The notes under the pieces were generated by a model. That model was not told where the DNA came from, ran no database searches, and saw only the letters and a list, made by a program, of their open reading frames with translations. Positions 34,576 to 46,400 of a stretch of DNA of 64,000 nucleotides are shown here, piece by piece. This stretch comes from Pegoplata infirma. Taxonomy: Eukaryota > Arthropoda > Insecta > Diptera > Anthomyiidae. The translations under genes were made by a program, and so were the position numbers. Each line of letters starts with the position of its first letter. Position 1 is the stretch's first letter. The stretch spans positions 93,764,736-93,828,735 of the forward strand of contig OY992537.1 of the NCBI GenBank assembly GCA_963921195.1. Reading direction: 5' to 3'.

Positions 34576-35395
34576 ACTTGAAATTTGGACTGTAGGTCCA
34601 CCTCCCGGAATATAGATCCACTAAGGCTGGATTTTTGCCAATGTTGATTCTAAGGGGGTAAAAAGGGTAAAAAACTGTACTTTTGGTACTTTTTATATCT
34701 CCTGAAATAATGGTCATAGAGACTTGAAATTTGGACTGTCTGTTCACCTCCCGGAATATAGATCCAGTAAGGCCGGATATTTGCCAATGTTGATTCTTAG
34801 GGGACAAAAAGGGTAAAAAACTGTACTTTTGGTACTTTTTATATCTCCTGAAAAATTGGTCACAGAGACTTGAAATTTGGACTGTAGGTCCACCTCCCGG
34901 AATATAGATCCAGTAAGGCCGGATTTTTTGCCAATGTTGATTCTAAGGGGGTAAAAAGGGTAAAAAACTGTACTTTTGGTACTTTTTATATCTAATGAAA
35001 TAATGGTCATAGAGACTTGAAATTTGGACTGTATGTTCACCTCCTGGAATATAGATCCAGTAAGGCCGGATTTTTGCCAATGTTGATTCTAAGGGGGTAA
35101 AAGGGGTAAAAAAATGTACCTTTGGTACCTTTTATATTTCCTTAAAAAATGGTCCTAGACACTTGAAATTTTGAATGTAGGTTCTGCTCCCGGAATATAA
35201 ATCTACTAAGGCTGGATTTTGCCAATGTTGATTCTTTGGGGTAAAAAGGGTAAAAAACTGTACTTTTGGTACCTTTTATATTTTCTTAAATAATGGTCCT
35301 AAAAACTTAAAATTTGCAATGTAGGTTTTTGCCAATGTTGACTCTACGGGGGTAAAATGGAAAAAAGTGTACTTTTGGTACATTTCTTAATTTAC
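34576..35395 (+). repeat. 146-bp tandem repeat, six units
   Basis: GACTTGAAATTTGGACTGTA-type starts lie at about 34576, 34721, 34866, 35013, 35160 and 35304. Each unit carries CACCTCCCGGAATATAGATC, GCCAATGTTGATTCTA, GGGTAAAAA and GTACTTTTGGTACTTTTTAT. Later units are more diverged. The minus-strand frames over 34389-35040 are readings of this array, not genes. Confidence 0.92.
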
Positions 35396-35397
35396 TG

Positions 35398-37065
35398 AAA
35401 TAATGGTACCTTTATAAAAAGTATCTTTTATAAAAAGTACCTTTTATAAAAAGTACCTTTTATAAAAAGTACCTTTTATAAAAAGTACCTTTTATAAAAA
35501 GTACCTTTTATAAAAAGTACCTTTTATAAAAAGTACCTTTTAAAAAAAGTTCCTTTTATAAAAAGTACCTTTTATAAAAAGTACCTTTTATAAAAAGTAC
35601 CTTTTATAAAAAGTACCTTTTATAAAAAGTACCTTTTATAAAAAGTACCTTTTATAAAAAGTACATTTTATAAAAAGTACCTTTTATAAAATGTACTTTT
35701 TATAAAAAGTACCTTTTATAAAAAGTACCTTTTATAAAAAGCACCTTTTATAAAAAGTACCTTATATAAAAAGTACCTTTTATAAAAAGTACCTTTTATA
35801 AAAAGTACCTTTTATAAAAAGTACCTTTTATAAAAAGTACCTTTTATAAAAAGTACCTTTTATAAAAAGTACCTTTTATAAAAAGTACATTTTATAAAAA
35901 GTACCTTTTATAAAAAGTACCTTTTATAAAAAGTACCTTTTATAAAAAGTACCTTTTATAAAAAGTACCTTTTATAAAAAGTACCTTTTATAAAAAGTAC
36001 CTTTTATAAAAAGTACCTTTTACAAAAAGTACCTTTTATAAAAAGTACCTTTTATAAAAAGTACCTTTTATAAAAAGTACCTTTTATAAAAAGTACCTTT
36101 TATAAAAAGTACCTTTTATAAAAAGTAACTTTTATAAAAAGTAACTTTTATAAAAAGTACCTTTTATAAAAAGTACCTTTTATAAAAAGTACCTTTTATA
36201 AAAAGTACCTTTTATAAAAAGTACCTTTTATAAAAAGTACCTTTTATAAAAAGTACCTTTTATAAAAAGTACCTTTTATAAAAAGTACCTTTTATAAAAA
36301 GTACCTTTTATAAAAAGTACCTTTTATAAAAAGTACCTTTTATAAAAAGTACCTTTTATAAAAAGTACCTTTTGGTACTTTTTTTAATTTACTGAAATAA
36401 TGGTACCTTTATAAAAAGTACCTTTTATAAAAAGTACCTTTTATAAAAAGTACATTTTATAAAAAGTACCTTTTATAAAAAGTACCTTTTATAAAAAGTA
36501 TTTTTATAAAAAGTACCTTTTATAAAAAGTACCTTTTATAAAAAGTACCTTTTATAAAAAGTACCTTTTATAAAAAGTACCTTTTATAAAAAGTACCTTT
36601 TATAAAAAGTACCTTTTATAAAAAGTACCTTTTATAAAAAGTACTTTTTATAAAATGTACCTTTTATAAAAAGTACCTTTTATAAGAATTACCTTTTATA
36701 AAAAGTACCGTTTATAAAAAGTACCTTTTATAAAAAGTACCTTTTATAAAAAGTACCTTTTATAAAAAGTACCTTTTATAAAAAGTACCTTTTATAAAAA
36801 GTACCTTTTATAAAAAGTACCTTTTATAAAAAAGTACCTTTTATAAAAAGTACCTTTTATAAAAAGTACCTTTTATAAAAAATACCTTTTATAAAAAGTA
36901 CCTTTTATAAAAAGTACCTTTTATAAAAAGTACCTTTTATAAAATGTACCTTTTATAAAATGTACCTTTTATAAAAAAGTACCTTTTATAAAAAGTACCT
37001 TTTATAAAAAGTACTTTTTATCAAAAGTACCTTTTATAAAAAGTACCTTCCATAAAAAGTACGTT
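35398..37065. repeat. 16-bp satellite (CTTTTATAAAAAGTAC), roughly a hundred copies
   Basis: A near-homogeneous array with scattered single-base variants such as GTACATTTT and AAATGTACC. It is broken once at about 36368-36412, where the entry sequence (TTTAATTTACTGAAATAATG then GTACCTTTATAAAAAG) is repeated almost as at 35380-35415. The array is therefore two blocks with the same lead-in. The unit has a TTTTATAAAA palindrome and a TATA-like core, but nothing suggests it acts as a promoter. Confidence 0.95.
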
Positions 37066-37927
37066 TTGTTAAATATGCCGAAAGTACACTTTTGGTACTT
37101 TTTTATTTCCTGAAATAATAAACATAGAAACTTGAAATTGGAAAAGGTTCGCCTCTCGGAAAATAATGGGTTAAAAGGAATAAAAAAGTGTACTTATTTA
37201 TTTCCTGATATAATGGCCCCAGAAACTTAAAATTTGGAATGTAAAATCCTTCGGTGAAAAAAGAGATTGGGAAAAGTTTTTTTTGGAAATTCCGTTTCTT
37301 AACGGGGATAAAAAGTACTTTTAATATTTGATGAAACAATGATCCTAGATAATTAAAATATGGATTGTAGGATCCTTCGGTGAAGAAAAAACATTCTGAA
37401 AGAGGTACTTTTTTTTAATTCCGTTTCTAATGGGGGTAATAAAGTGTACTTTTGGTACTTTTTCTGTACCTATAATAATGACCATAGAAGATGGAGATGG
37501 AATTGGAAATGAAATGGAGTAGAACGGGGAACAATATGGAATAGAGCAGGGAACAATATGGAATTATATTTTTAACTCAAAGTTTTGGTGTTTAGCTTTT
37601 TTTTACTCCATATTTTTTTTTATTCCAATTTCTTTTTTCACTGAAATATTTATTCACTCAAAATCCAAAATCCCGACATAAGGGCTCGAAAATTGTCATT
37701 ATATTTTTCCCCCGGAACGAACATGATAACGTACCAGCAAAGTTATTAAAATTTTATTGCTTATATTATTCATTGAAATATTTTTTTATGGAAGACTTAA
37801 ACGTCGACAAGTAAATAAAATAAAGACTACGTAGGGGAATTTTTTGAAAATCGATAGAGTAATCCTGATCCTTCTATTATCCGGTATTCAATACAACCGG
37901 TAACGAAGTACCGGGATTGTAAGCTAG

Positions 37928-38879
37928 TAATAAATAAATATACAACCAAATGAACAGTGTCGAAATCATCATTTACATTATTCTTTACTACGTCAATTCT
38001 TCCTTCCATTCAGCATATCACTGCGATGAAAAAACGTAAGTTCAAAGTTCAATGTTCATGCCAACGAATGAAAATATTAATATATCTAGAACATGTACGG
38101 GTACAAGGGGGACTGGGGGAAAATTTTTTAGCCGAAAGCAAATTTTATAAAGAAAAAAGAGGAAAAGAAAAAATTACCTAGAAAGTAAAAGAAAATAGAC
38201 GACTGAAAAAAAAGAAGGAAGACGAAAATTAAAAAAAAAAAAAAAAAATACAAAAAAAAAAACTCGAAATTTTTCAAAAAACAAAAATTTGAAAAAAATT
38301 TAAAGAAAAAATCCGAAAATGTTTAAATGAAAAATGTGACTTAAAAGTCGTACAAAATGTTTAATTCAAAAAAAAAATTATTTTTTTTTATCCTTCGACT
38401 ACAAAATTTCCAGTTTTCTAACGTCAGTTCGAGAATTATCGTAAAATTTCAATCACAAATTCTATTTTTTTTTATGAGAATTAATAGTTTTTTTTATATA
38501 ATCGAAGTAAAAAAAAACCTTCCCCACTCACCAAACTCAAAATCTATAGCCGCCACTGAACTACAAGGATGTGTAAACCCATTCTTTGTTGCTCATGCTC
38601 AACAAGCAATAAAACAACATCTTGTTTATCATAGTAACATTTAGAAATAATAAAATACATAAACACTGTAAAAAAAAACAATCAAAGTAAAAATGTGTAC
38701 TAACTTTTTTATGTTAGAAAAAGGACAGAGGGATTACACCCGAAGGATCCGAAAACGTATTTTCTTAGAGCCCCCTTTTGTGGGCGTTGATATAGAAAAG
38801 TAAAAATAACGATGAGATTGTGTAACTTAAATGCAAAAATTAATATAAATGAATTTGGCAATACTTACGTCGATGATAA
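37928..38879. other. No gene; low-complexity
   Basis: A-rich tract around 38150-38300 with a long A run at 38230-38248. The plus frame at 38357-38644 has no recognisable domain and a homopolymer-driven start. The rest is unremarkable AT-rich DNA. Confidence 0.4.
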
Positions 38880-39774
38880 CCCAGGCAGAAAAATACGAAC
38901 GGGAAAGCGCTGGCAAAGTACCTTTTATGGTCGCTTGTGTGCTGGGAAAGCATCACAGTTTAGTACTCCCCCAGCGTCCAAAATGATAACCACGGTAAAC
39001 GGTATGCCATTGCTATTTTAAAGCGCTTTGAAAGCGCTTTAAAAACAAAAAATATGGTACTTTTATAGCACTTTTAGAACAAAAAATGGAACGTATCAAA
39101 ATTGTATACATAAGTCCATAAGACACAACTTTTTTTGTGTTTATTTCAATAAAGAAATTTATTAAATTGGGATAAAAAATTTATTGACTAATTTATTAGG
39201 CTAAAAAAATTTTGGACAAACTTTGAAATATTTTCTAAGTCCCGGAAAAATTTGTTTGCAGTTTTCTTTGCATTTTGGAATAAAAAATTTATTAAAATTG
39301 CTTCTAGGAAAATTTTGGAAAAGTCCCGAAAAAAAAGTGGTGTATTGAACCGAATCGGGTACACTCATAAAAATTTGTTAGTATTCCTTACAAAAAAGTC
39401 TGTTACCATTACTAATAAAGTTTTCAATTTGTGCCCGATAACTTTTTCAGTTACCATTACAAACTTTGGTTTTCAAAAATTATCTTAAAAAACACTAAAA
39501 AAATTAGTAGTACTAAATTTTTTTTGTAAAAAAATTGTAAATTGTGTATTTTAAATTTTTGGTATTTTTTTATTTTTTTATGTAAACTGCATATTGCGCT
39601 TGTTGTCGCCATTACTATTTCAATGCAAGTCAGATTTTGTTTGAATTTTTGATCTGAAATATGTAAGAGAAAATATTGAAAATATATTACAAAATATAAA
39701 TTACATACCACATAAAATTAATGCTTTGAAAATTGTGTTGAATAAATTGGTGTTCTAGAATAAAAAATACATTA

Positions 39775-40935
39775 GTGTGCAATTACAATTCTGGCGTTGG
39801 CCTTGAATTTTGCTTGTTCCCATACATTTTGTATGTAGAACAAAATTCAAAGCCAACGCTAGCGTTTCAAAGCCAGAATGGAATCAATTCTATTTTCTTG
39901 GCTTTGCTCTCTCGTGAGTATTTTTTTTTGCTTTGGCATTGCCAGTCATTTACAAAAAAAAGGGTTGATTTTGTTTATGAAACACATCTTGTTTATGAAA
40001 CACATCTGTGTGTTGCAAAATTATGAGAAAAGTACATATAAAAGAAAGTGAAATATAATTTCTTTGTGTGTGTGTACACAGAACAAATTTTGTACATAAA
40101 TAGTATGAATTGCTTTCATTGATTTCGGTTCATACTAAAAATGATTTAGTTAATAATATTTATGAATTTTTAATAACATTTCAATTTCTAAAAAAATTAA
40201 AAAAACAAAGTTATTTTAAAATAAAAATTGTCAGAATTTTTTGTTTTGTTTGAAGGAAAAGAGAATTTTGGCAAAAAAAATTGCATTTATTGGCGAATGA
40301 AAGGTATGTAACATTTATGTGATAATATATTTTACAAATTTAGCATCTTTTGATCTTTTCAAATTAAATTTTTTCCAGAAGTTTTGGCGATTCTTTTATT
40401 TGATTGCGGAATTCAAGTCTTCAAAAAATCATCACGTAGTTGCGCGGAATCAAAAGAAGCAGCATCGTTCATCTATCAAAAACATGGTACAAAGGAATTT
40501 ATCAAGAATATCGCATTTATTACGTGTTTTAAGCTAAAAGTTATGTAAATTTAATGTTTGTATTTGTAGTTACAAAAATAGTTTTTTTAATAATAAGATC
40601 GCGGGTTACATTAAAATATCCACGTACTATCTTTTTTTTTTTGCTTAAAATGTACATTAATTGCAAAAAATTAAAGCAAATATAAAAAAACTTCAACATG
40701 AAGTTGTTCATACTATGTATGACCAAATTCATAAATAGTATTAAAAAAGTTTGGGAAAAAAAAGTCATGTTGGATTCATACTATTTATGAAAAAAATTAT
40801 TCCAAGTATGAACTTTTTTTTTCTGTGTATACAAACAAACGCCAGAACAAAATTCAAAGCCAAAGCCTTTGTTTAAATCAAAAGCCCTCTCTTTACACAA
40901 AATTCAAAGCCAACGCCAGAATTGTAATTGCACAC
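39775..40935. mobile_element. TTA-flanked TIR element, 1.16 kb
   Basis: The ends GTGTGCAATTACAATTCTGG and CCAGAATTGTAATTGCACAC are inverted, with the match continuing through GCGTTGGC and TTGAATTTTG (about 38 bp). TTA stands at 39772-39774 and 40936-40938. A 3-bp TTA target suggests PIF/Harbinger mobilisation. Words such as AAAATTCAAAGCCAACGC recur at both ends. It contains the nested element 40078-40827 and no transposase. Confidence 0.78.
40078..40827. mobile_element. TA-flanked CACAGAA element nested in the TTA element
   Basis: CACAGAAC at the left and TTCTGTG at the right are flanked by TA. Next to them GTACATAAATAGTATGAA on the left mirrors TTCATACTATTTATG on the right (40711-40790). 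The frame at 40319-40537 has no recognisable family. Confidence 0.65.
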
Positions 40936-40940
40936 TTATA

Positions 40941-40955
40941 TTGATATTATTTAAA
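40941..40955. repeat. 15-bp target-site duplication of the Jockey-like element
   Basis: TTGATATTATTTAAA here is repeated exactly at 43870-43884, immediately beyond the TTAC tail. This fixes both ends of the retrotransposon. Confidence 0.92.
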
Positions 40956-43869
40956 AAGAGGATCCATCATTCCCAAATGGATCCTCTTTTTTGGATCATT
41001 TCCTCATTAGTCCTCACCTAATTAACCATGGTTCTGCGAACATTAAAATATCTAGTCTTCCCTCTTTTTCGGACCACTTTCCGATTAAACTAGAATTGCA
41101 GCTTAACTCATATGAGCTCATTATGCAAACTCCAAGTTTTTTTACATCTTATAAAAATACCAATTGGCAACAATTTCGGCGAGATTTGGAAATAGCAACT
41201 TTCAGTATAATGCCCCCTGAGGACAGAAATCTCCGTAATGATGAAATTGATTCACTTTTGAATGAATTCAATATAAACTTTAATGCAGTCCATAATAGTC
41301 ATTCCGAAAAAATTGAATTTAAAGGTAATAAAATCCCATTGCCTGAAAATATAAAAAAAATGTTCCGTATCAAATACAGATGGCAGAGGGACTTAAAAAA
41401 AATTTTTCACCGATATGGAAACAGGCTTAGCCCTGAATATCAAGTGTTGTCCAAGCAAATTCAGCTCGTAAAAATCATCATCAAAGAGTTAGTGAATTTG
41501 GATCAAGCAAAAAAATTTAATGAAAGATTAGAAAATATAAAGCCCGGCCCCTCGGCTTTTAAAAAGGTCTACCAAATAATAGGGAAGGATAAGTCCCCAT
41601 TTTGCCAACAAATTTGTATAAATAATACAACCGTAACCAATGATTCCGAAATTTGTGAACTTTTTCAAAATCATTTTTCATCCGTGTATTGCGAAAGACT
41701 TCCAGAAAGGCCGATTGATAATCTTGAAGAACGTGTCTCCTCCTGTATTGGCGTAGTCACACAGCACATTTACTCATTCGATAGGGCATTCTGCTCTACG
41801 GAAAATGCAGATTCCTACCATTTCACTAACGCATCGACGATTAAAGAAATTATACAAAAAATAAACAACAAAAAATCTACAGGCTCTGATGGAATTTCAA
41901 ATTTTATTATTAAAAAATTTCCAGAAATTTCACTGAATTTTCTTGCTATTATCTTCAACAACTGTTTTAATAACTGCTATTTTCCCTTGACATGGAAATC
42001 AGCGAAAATTATTCCCATAAAGAAAAAGGGATGTGATAGCATTGAAAATTTTAGACCAATATCTCTGCTGTCTAATATTGGGAAAGTCTTTGAACACGTT
42101 ATAAAGGAAAAACTGGAAAACGAATTTACTGTTGATCCAATTACACCGTTTCAATTTGGCTTCAGGCGTTTTCACTCAACTCAACATGCTTTATTGAAGT
42201 TTCACAATGACGTGGTAAATAATTTAAGGCAAAAGACTTCTACCGTTGCAATTTCATTGGATATAGAGAAGGCATTTGACTCTGCGTGCCATAAAGGAAT
42301 TCTTTATAAACTTGTGGATCTTGGTGTGGATCCATTTTTGATAAAAATGTTTCATAGTTACTTTTCGGATCGTACATTTAAGGTCCAAATCAACAGCACT
42401 TTGTCCTCAGCTGGAAAAATGGAAAGCGGAGTACCCCAGGGTAGTGTGCTAGCTCCTTTTTTATTCAATCTTTTTCTTCATGACTTTCCTCACTTATCCG
42501 AAAACTCTCAGGCAATCCTTTATGCAGATGACTGCCTCATTTATTCACATCATGAATCGCCAATACAGGCTCTTAACAATGCAGCATTTCATCTTGGTCT
42601 AATAAATGTTTACTACAAAAGATGGGGCATTAAAATAAATGCAGCCAAATCCGAAGCAATTTGCATCAGAAACGCTTCTGGGAAATGCGCAAGATTTGTG
42701 GTCCCTCAGAGTAAACTTCTAAAACTTTCCCTCGATGGCGTGGAAATTCCTTTCAAGTCTTCCATCAAATACCTTGGAGTCAACTTTGACATGTTGTTAA
42801 AATTTAATAATCATGGCAGAACACAACTTACAAAGGCAAAGCGGATCTCGGGTATTTTTTCTGGCCTAATGAACAACAGATACCTACCCCAGAAGACAAA
42901 ACTTTTACTTTATAAAGTCGCTATAAGATCGGTTTTAGTTTACGGATTTCCAATTTGGTTTTCTATATCACCAACACTTCTCAAAGAGTTGGAAATCCTG
43001 GAAAGAAAAGTTTTAAGAAAATGCATCAATAAAAACTTTCAGTCCTTCACGAAACGCTATTCAAACAAATACATCTATCAAGAGTCAGCAGTAGTACCGT
43101 TCAGCAAATACGCCATGACACTTCAAAGGAAATTTGTTGATAATCTTGCAGCTCACGACAACAACCTAATGAACGAGATTTTTTCTTCAGAGCGAAACGT
43201 AAGCTGGTCTTGTTATTCTTATCTGTCTCCAATTGGCATTCTTTTGGAGCCTCCTGATGATGAACAAAACATATCTAATCTTCCAAATTTTTATATTAAG
43301 GTGACTCCTGGCTCCCATAGGGGCTAGATAATTAAACTGTGATATTTATCTTTTACAATTTTTTTTATAGACTTTATAAATTAAATTATTACTTACATTT
43401 AGTATATTTACTTACTAAAACTTTATAAAAAAAGAAAACAAAAATTTTTTAAATTGTAATTCCATTTAAAATTTTATTAAATTTTTATCGGTTACTAATA
43501 TTTTGTACATGTACATCTCGTTGAATACTTATTTATAACATTATGTGATATAAACGTTCCTGTTTTGATGCTGTTATTAAGCAGATGTTTTTTTAGTTCT
43601 AAGTGTTTTTTAATTGTAGTTTTGTTTAACAGACTTTCGCTCTGTACGTCACATCTAATGTCGGGAGCAAGCATTATTTATTTACTTTCATTGTGTAAGT
43701 TGTTATACTTAACATTCACTTTCATACTCAAGCAAGTAGCTTATTCATTTCACTGTGTATTAGAATAAGACAAATATAGTTCTAAGAAATATTTGTTATA
43801 CTGTCGATTGTATCTCATTTAAAAAAAAAGAAATAAGTCTCAATAAAGTTTACTTACTTACTTACTTAC
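40956..43869 (+). mobile_element. Jockey-like non-LTR retrotransposon, 5'-truncated, 2.9 kb
   Basis: Flanked by exact 15-bp duplications. It retains only the last stretch of the endonuclease, the complete reverse transcriptase and the 3' UTR (43328-43869), with AATAAA at 43842-43847 and a tail of about five TTAC repeats in place of poly(A). The unbroken 2.3-kb frame and exact TSD point to a young insertion. The 5' junction has a 14-bp perfect inverted repeat, 40954-40967 against 40977-40990. The lost 5' portion means it cannot move by itself. Confidence 0.92.
40979..43327 (+). CDS. ORF2 remnant: endonuclease end plus intact reverse transcriptase
   Basis: The frame is open from the truncation point; numbering here takes 40991 as residue 1. 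SDHFPI at 27-32 is the last motif of an APE-type endonuclease. The RT region follows with TGSDGI (297-302), FRPISLL (354-360), FQFGFR (387-392), motif A LDIEKAFD (423-430, Asp424), VPQGSVL (481-487) and YADD (511-514, Asp513 and Asp514), then a thumb and tail to residue 778. All three catalytic Asp residues are present. There is no RNase H and no C-terminal zinc knuckle, unlike the LOA-like ORF2. The family call (Jockey group) rests on the RT motifs. There is no native start codon, so the product would be a fragment even if transcribed. Confidence 0.9.
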   Translation, partial: GSSFLDHFLISPHLINHGSANIKISSLPSFSDHFPIKLELQLNSYELIMQTPSFFTSYKNTNWQQFRRDLEIATFSIMPPEDRNLRNDEIDSLLNEFNINFNAVHNSHSEKIEFKGNKIPLPENIKKMFRIKYRWQRDLKKIFHRYGNRLSPEYQVLSKQIQLVKIIIKELVNLDQAKKFNERLENIKPGPSAFKKVYQIIGKDKSPFCQQICINNTTVTNDSEICELFQNHFSSVYCERLPERPIDNLEERVSSCIGVVTQHIYSFDRAFCSTENADSYHFTNASTIKEIIQKINNKKSTGSDGISNFIIKKFPEISLNFLAIIFNNCFNNCYFPLTWKSAKIIPIKKKGCDSIENFRPISLLSNIGKVFEHVIKEKLENEFTVDPITPFQFGFRRFHSTQHALLKFHNDVVNNLRQKTSTVAISLDIEKAFDSACHKGILYKLVDLGVDPFLIKMFHSYFSDRTFKVQINSTLSSAGKMESGVPQGSVLAPFLFNLFLHDFPHLSENSQAILYADDCLIYSHHESPIQALNNAAFHLGLINVYYKRWGIKINAAKSEAICIRNASGKCARFVVPQSKLLKLSLDGVEIPFKSSIKYLGVNFDMLLKFNNHGRTQLTKAKRISGIFSGLMNNRYLPQKTKLLLYKVAIRSVLVYGFPIWFSISPTLLKELEILERKVLRKCINKNFQSFTKRYSNKYIYQESAVVPFSKYAMTLQRKFVDNLAAHDNNLMNEIFSSERNVSWSCYSYLSPIGILLEPPDDEQNISNLPNFYIKVTPGSHRG

Positions 43870-43884
43870 TTGATATTATTTAAA

Positions 43885-44143
43885 TGGAACACATAAATAT
43901 ACAGTTGTTACCTGCTTTCATCATTTTCTATTTTGTTTTATTTATTGTCCTAAAAAAAGAGTTAATTTTAAACAAAAAATACTTTACCTGTATTTTGTGT
44001 TGTAATATTTTGTTGTTTGTACATTTTTTTATTTCTTCCGCTCCGCGACGTTGTCAATTCAAATGCTATTTTCCAACTGAATGATAGAAAGAAAGGCATG
44101 TAGAAAAGTACACAAAATTACCAATACTATTCTGAGTATTAAG
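43885..44143. other. Remainder of the interrupted element, no gene
   Basis: AT-rich sequence between the Jockey-like TSD and the next hAT TSD. A 66-residue hydrophobic frame (43884-44084) lacks any recognised motif. The last eight bases (GTATTAAG, 44136-44143) are the hAT duplication. Confidence 0.4.
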
Positions 44144-44606
44144 CACTGTTGCCAACTTAGCTATTTTGTAGCTAGATTTAGCTATTATTTTTTGCATCTA
44201 GCGACAAAAAAAGTTATTTAGCTCTTAGCTACAAATCTAGCTACTTTTTTTTAGTCGAAACATTTGTAACAAAATTGTTTTTTAAACCGTTTTATTATCA
44301 ATTTTTTCATTTTGACATTTTATTAACGTGTTATTTACGTGTGTATGACATCTGCTTGTTTTTCAACTTTTCAAACAATTATATCAGAGTTTTTTATGAT
44401 ACATATTTGCTATAACTTCTAACAAAAGTTTAGAATTGATCGAAATTCCCTGCATGATAAAGTTGCTTGAAATGTTCAAATTCAAGCAAGTATCTTATAG
44501 GCAAATCCCATAGAAAATGAAGTTTAGTACCAACAATGAGAAAACAGCTATGGGTGCTAAAAATATAATAATTTTCGTTTTTCGAATGACGGATAAAACT
44601 TTTACA

Positions 44607-44735
44607 TCCGTATTTATAATCAAAAAATGAGTGGCTATCATCAAGCTTCTAACCAAGAATTCGCTTTAATAAAATTTTGTGTTGAAAATTTTAGCAGCTG
44701 CTGATAGCCACCATTTTTTGTTATGAATACGTCCG
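44607..44735. repeat. Small inverted repeat, MITE-like
   Basis: TCCGTATTTATAATCAAAAA and ATGAGTGGCTATCA on the left mirror TGATAGCCACCAT and TTTTTTGTTATGAATACG on the right, with a loop of about 55 bases. Boundaries are approximate and no duplication is obvious. Confidence 0.55.
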
Positions 44736-45222
44736 TTATTTACACTAAACACCATTTTGAAAAACAAGATTTTTTGATAAATAATAAAACAAAAATTAAG
44801 CCATTTTTGTTGTGTTACAATATTGGTACATAACTCGTATTAATACGGTCCACTAACGTCTGTTATATAACCTGTTACAAAAAAATACAAATAGAGGATT
44901 TCATGTTTATCCGTTAATATGACCAAAATATGAATGAAAAAATAATGTCTATTTTCAGCTTAAGGGAATCGATATAGCTGTATCGCCGGATTATTATTTT
45001 ACTGATATTCCGGCGATTCATACAAATCTTTTATTTTTCGTTTAAATGATTATTTGCGACATTGCCCATTTATCGCCAAGACGAATTGTTGCCGTATCGC
45101 CGGGATGTATTGCCATCGGGTAACAGTTTCTTCCTAAGGGTGTATCGCCGACGATACGAATTCGATAATTGCTGCAATAAAATTTATCATCTCGGCAATA
45201 TAACCGGCAAATCGTTTGTTTT

Positions 45223-46400
45223 TTATACCCTCCACTCTAGTGATAGAGGGTATATATAAGTTTGTCATTCCGTTTGTAACACATCGAAATATTGGTCTAG
45301 GACCCCATAAAGTATATATATTCATGATCCTTGATCGATTTTAAGTCGATCTAGCTATGTCCGTCCGTCCGTCCGTCCGTCCGTCCGTCTGTCTGTCTGT
45401 CTGTCCGTTGAAAACACGCTAACTTTTGAAAGACTTTACGGAGGTTCCTGAAGTTTGACATATATGTTAACCATTTACCGGGTCAGGTTGGTATTGCAAT
45501 CCAGCGAAATCGGTCAAGTGGTTCAAAAGTTATGAGCAAAAGAGTAAATTTTGGCAAGGGTATTTTACGAATTTACGAGATTAAAACCACTCTAACTTTC
45601 GAAAGACAATTCTGAAGGTGCTGAAGCTTAGCATATATATTTGTCGTTCCCCAAGCCTGCTTGGTTTTGAGTATCAGCAAAATCGGTCCAGTGGTTCAAA
45701 AGTTATAAGCAAAGCCCTAAATTTCATATTGGTTTCACCTTAAACTGTTGAAAACTCGTAAAACAAGTTTTAACAGCATGGTGAAATACAAGTTTTCTTT
45801 AGACTTGTTGTTGTTAGTTTTCTTGCCGTGGCGTGCAGTTTAGTTGTTAGACAAGTAAATATTTGTTATTGTGTTGTTATTGTTTTTGTAACTGTATGTA
45901 ATGGTGTATAGTAAGTATTTTTGGAAAAAATCAAAAAAAGTGGGACTTATATGATTGAATGTTAGGTTGTTTTTGGTTTTTAAGGAAGAGGTTGGTAATA
46001 TAAAAACAGGGAAAATGTGAAATAGTTTTTTTTTTGTATTACATATATGTAGGTATAAAACAACAAAAATATTTTACAAAGTAATCTTGTTACTCAAAGA
46101 AATTGTACACTGCAAAAAATTTTTACACTCAAAAAAAATGTTACACTGAAAAAAAAATGTACACTTATTTTTTTTTTTTTTTTTATGAAATGGCACACTC
46201 AAAAAATGTTGTCAGTGAAAAAAATGTTACACTCAAAAAAATTTGATAGATTAAAAAAAAGTTTTACTCAAATTAATATATTTCTAATAAAAAATTTTGA
46301 ATGCAATTTTTTGAAATTTTTTTTAGAAAATTACTATAAGATTACATTGTGGAGGGTATTCATAGATTCGACCAAGTCGAATTTAATTTTTCTACTTGTT
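45223..46400. repeat. TACCCTCC-family interspersed repeat
   Basis: It begins TATACCCTCCACTCTAGTG with a mirrored AGAGGGTATATATAAG, has a run of CCGTCCGTCCGTCTGTCTG, and ends with TTGTGGAGGGTATTCATAG, a CGACCAAGTCG-centred hairpin and TCTACTTGTT. It lies within the hAT element. Arrays of ACACTCAAAAAA words occupy 46100-46240. Confidence 0.78.

Larger units (their letters stand above)
34487..37927 (+). mobile_element. Helitron-like element carrying two tandem arrays
   Basis: The 5' part has ATATATAAAAGAGTAATGTG then seven GACT repeats and CGCCCAGCCCAAACCGCTG, typical of insect Helitron starts, but a clean 5' TC cannot be separated from the end of copy C. The 3' end is convincing: hairpin CCGGTA (37897-37902) with TACCGG (37909-37914), then GTAAGCTAG followed by T. 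The body is 146-bp units, then a 16-bp satellite, then degenerate 146-bp units (37080-37480) and short ATATGGAAT minisatellite text (37500-37565). No Rep/helicase frame. Confidence 0.7.

Noticed and set aside
34389..35040. Minus-strand frames with a repeating QSKFQVS motif
   Set aside because: They are translations of the 146-bp tandem units. Frames overlap each other and stop where units diverge.
35398..37065. CRISPR-like regular array
   Set aside because: The units are directly adjacent with no unique spacers, the unit is 16 bp, and the context is a fly-like Helitron. It is a satellite.
35398..37065. Array of TATA boxes acting as promoters
   Set aside because: TTTTATAAAA is part of the satellite unit. 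There is no gene downstream and no initiator pattern.
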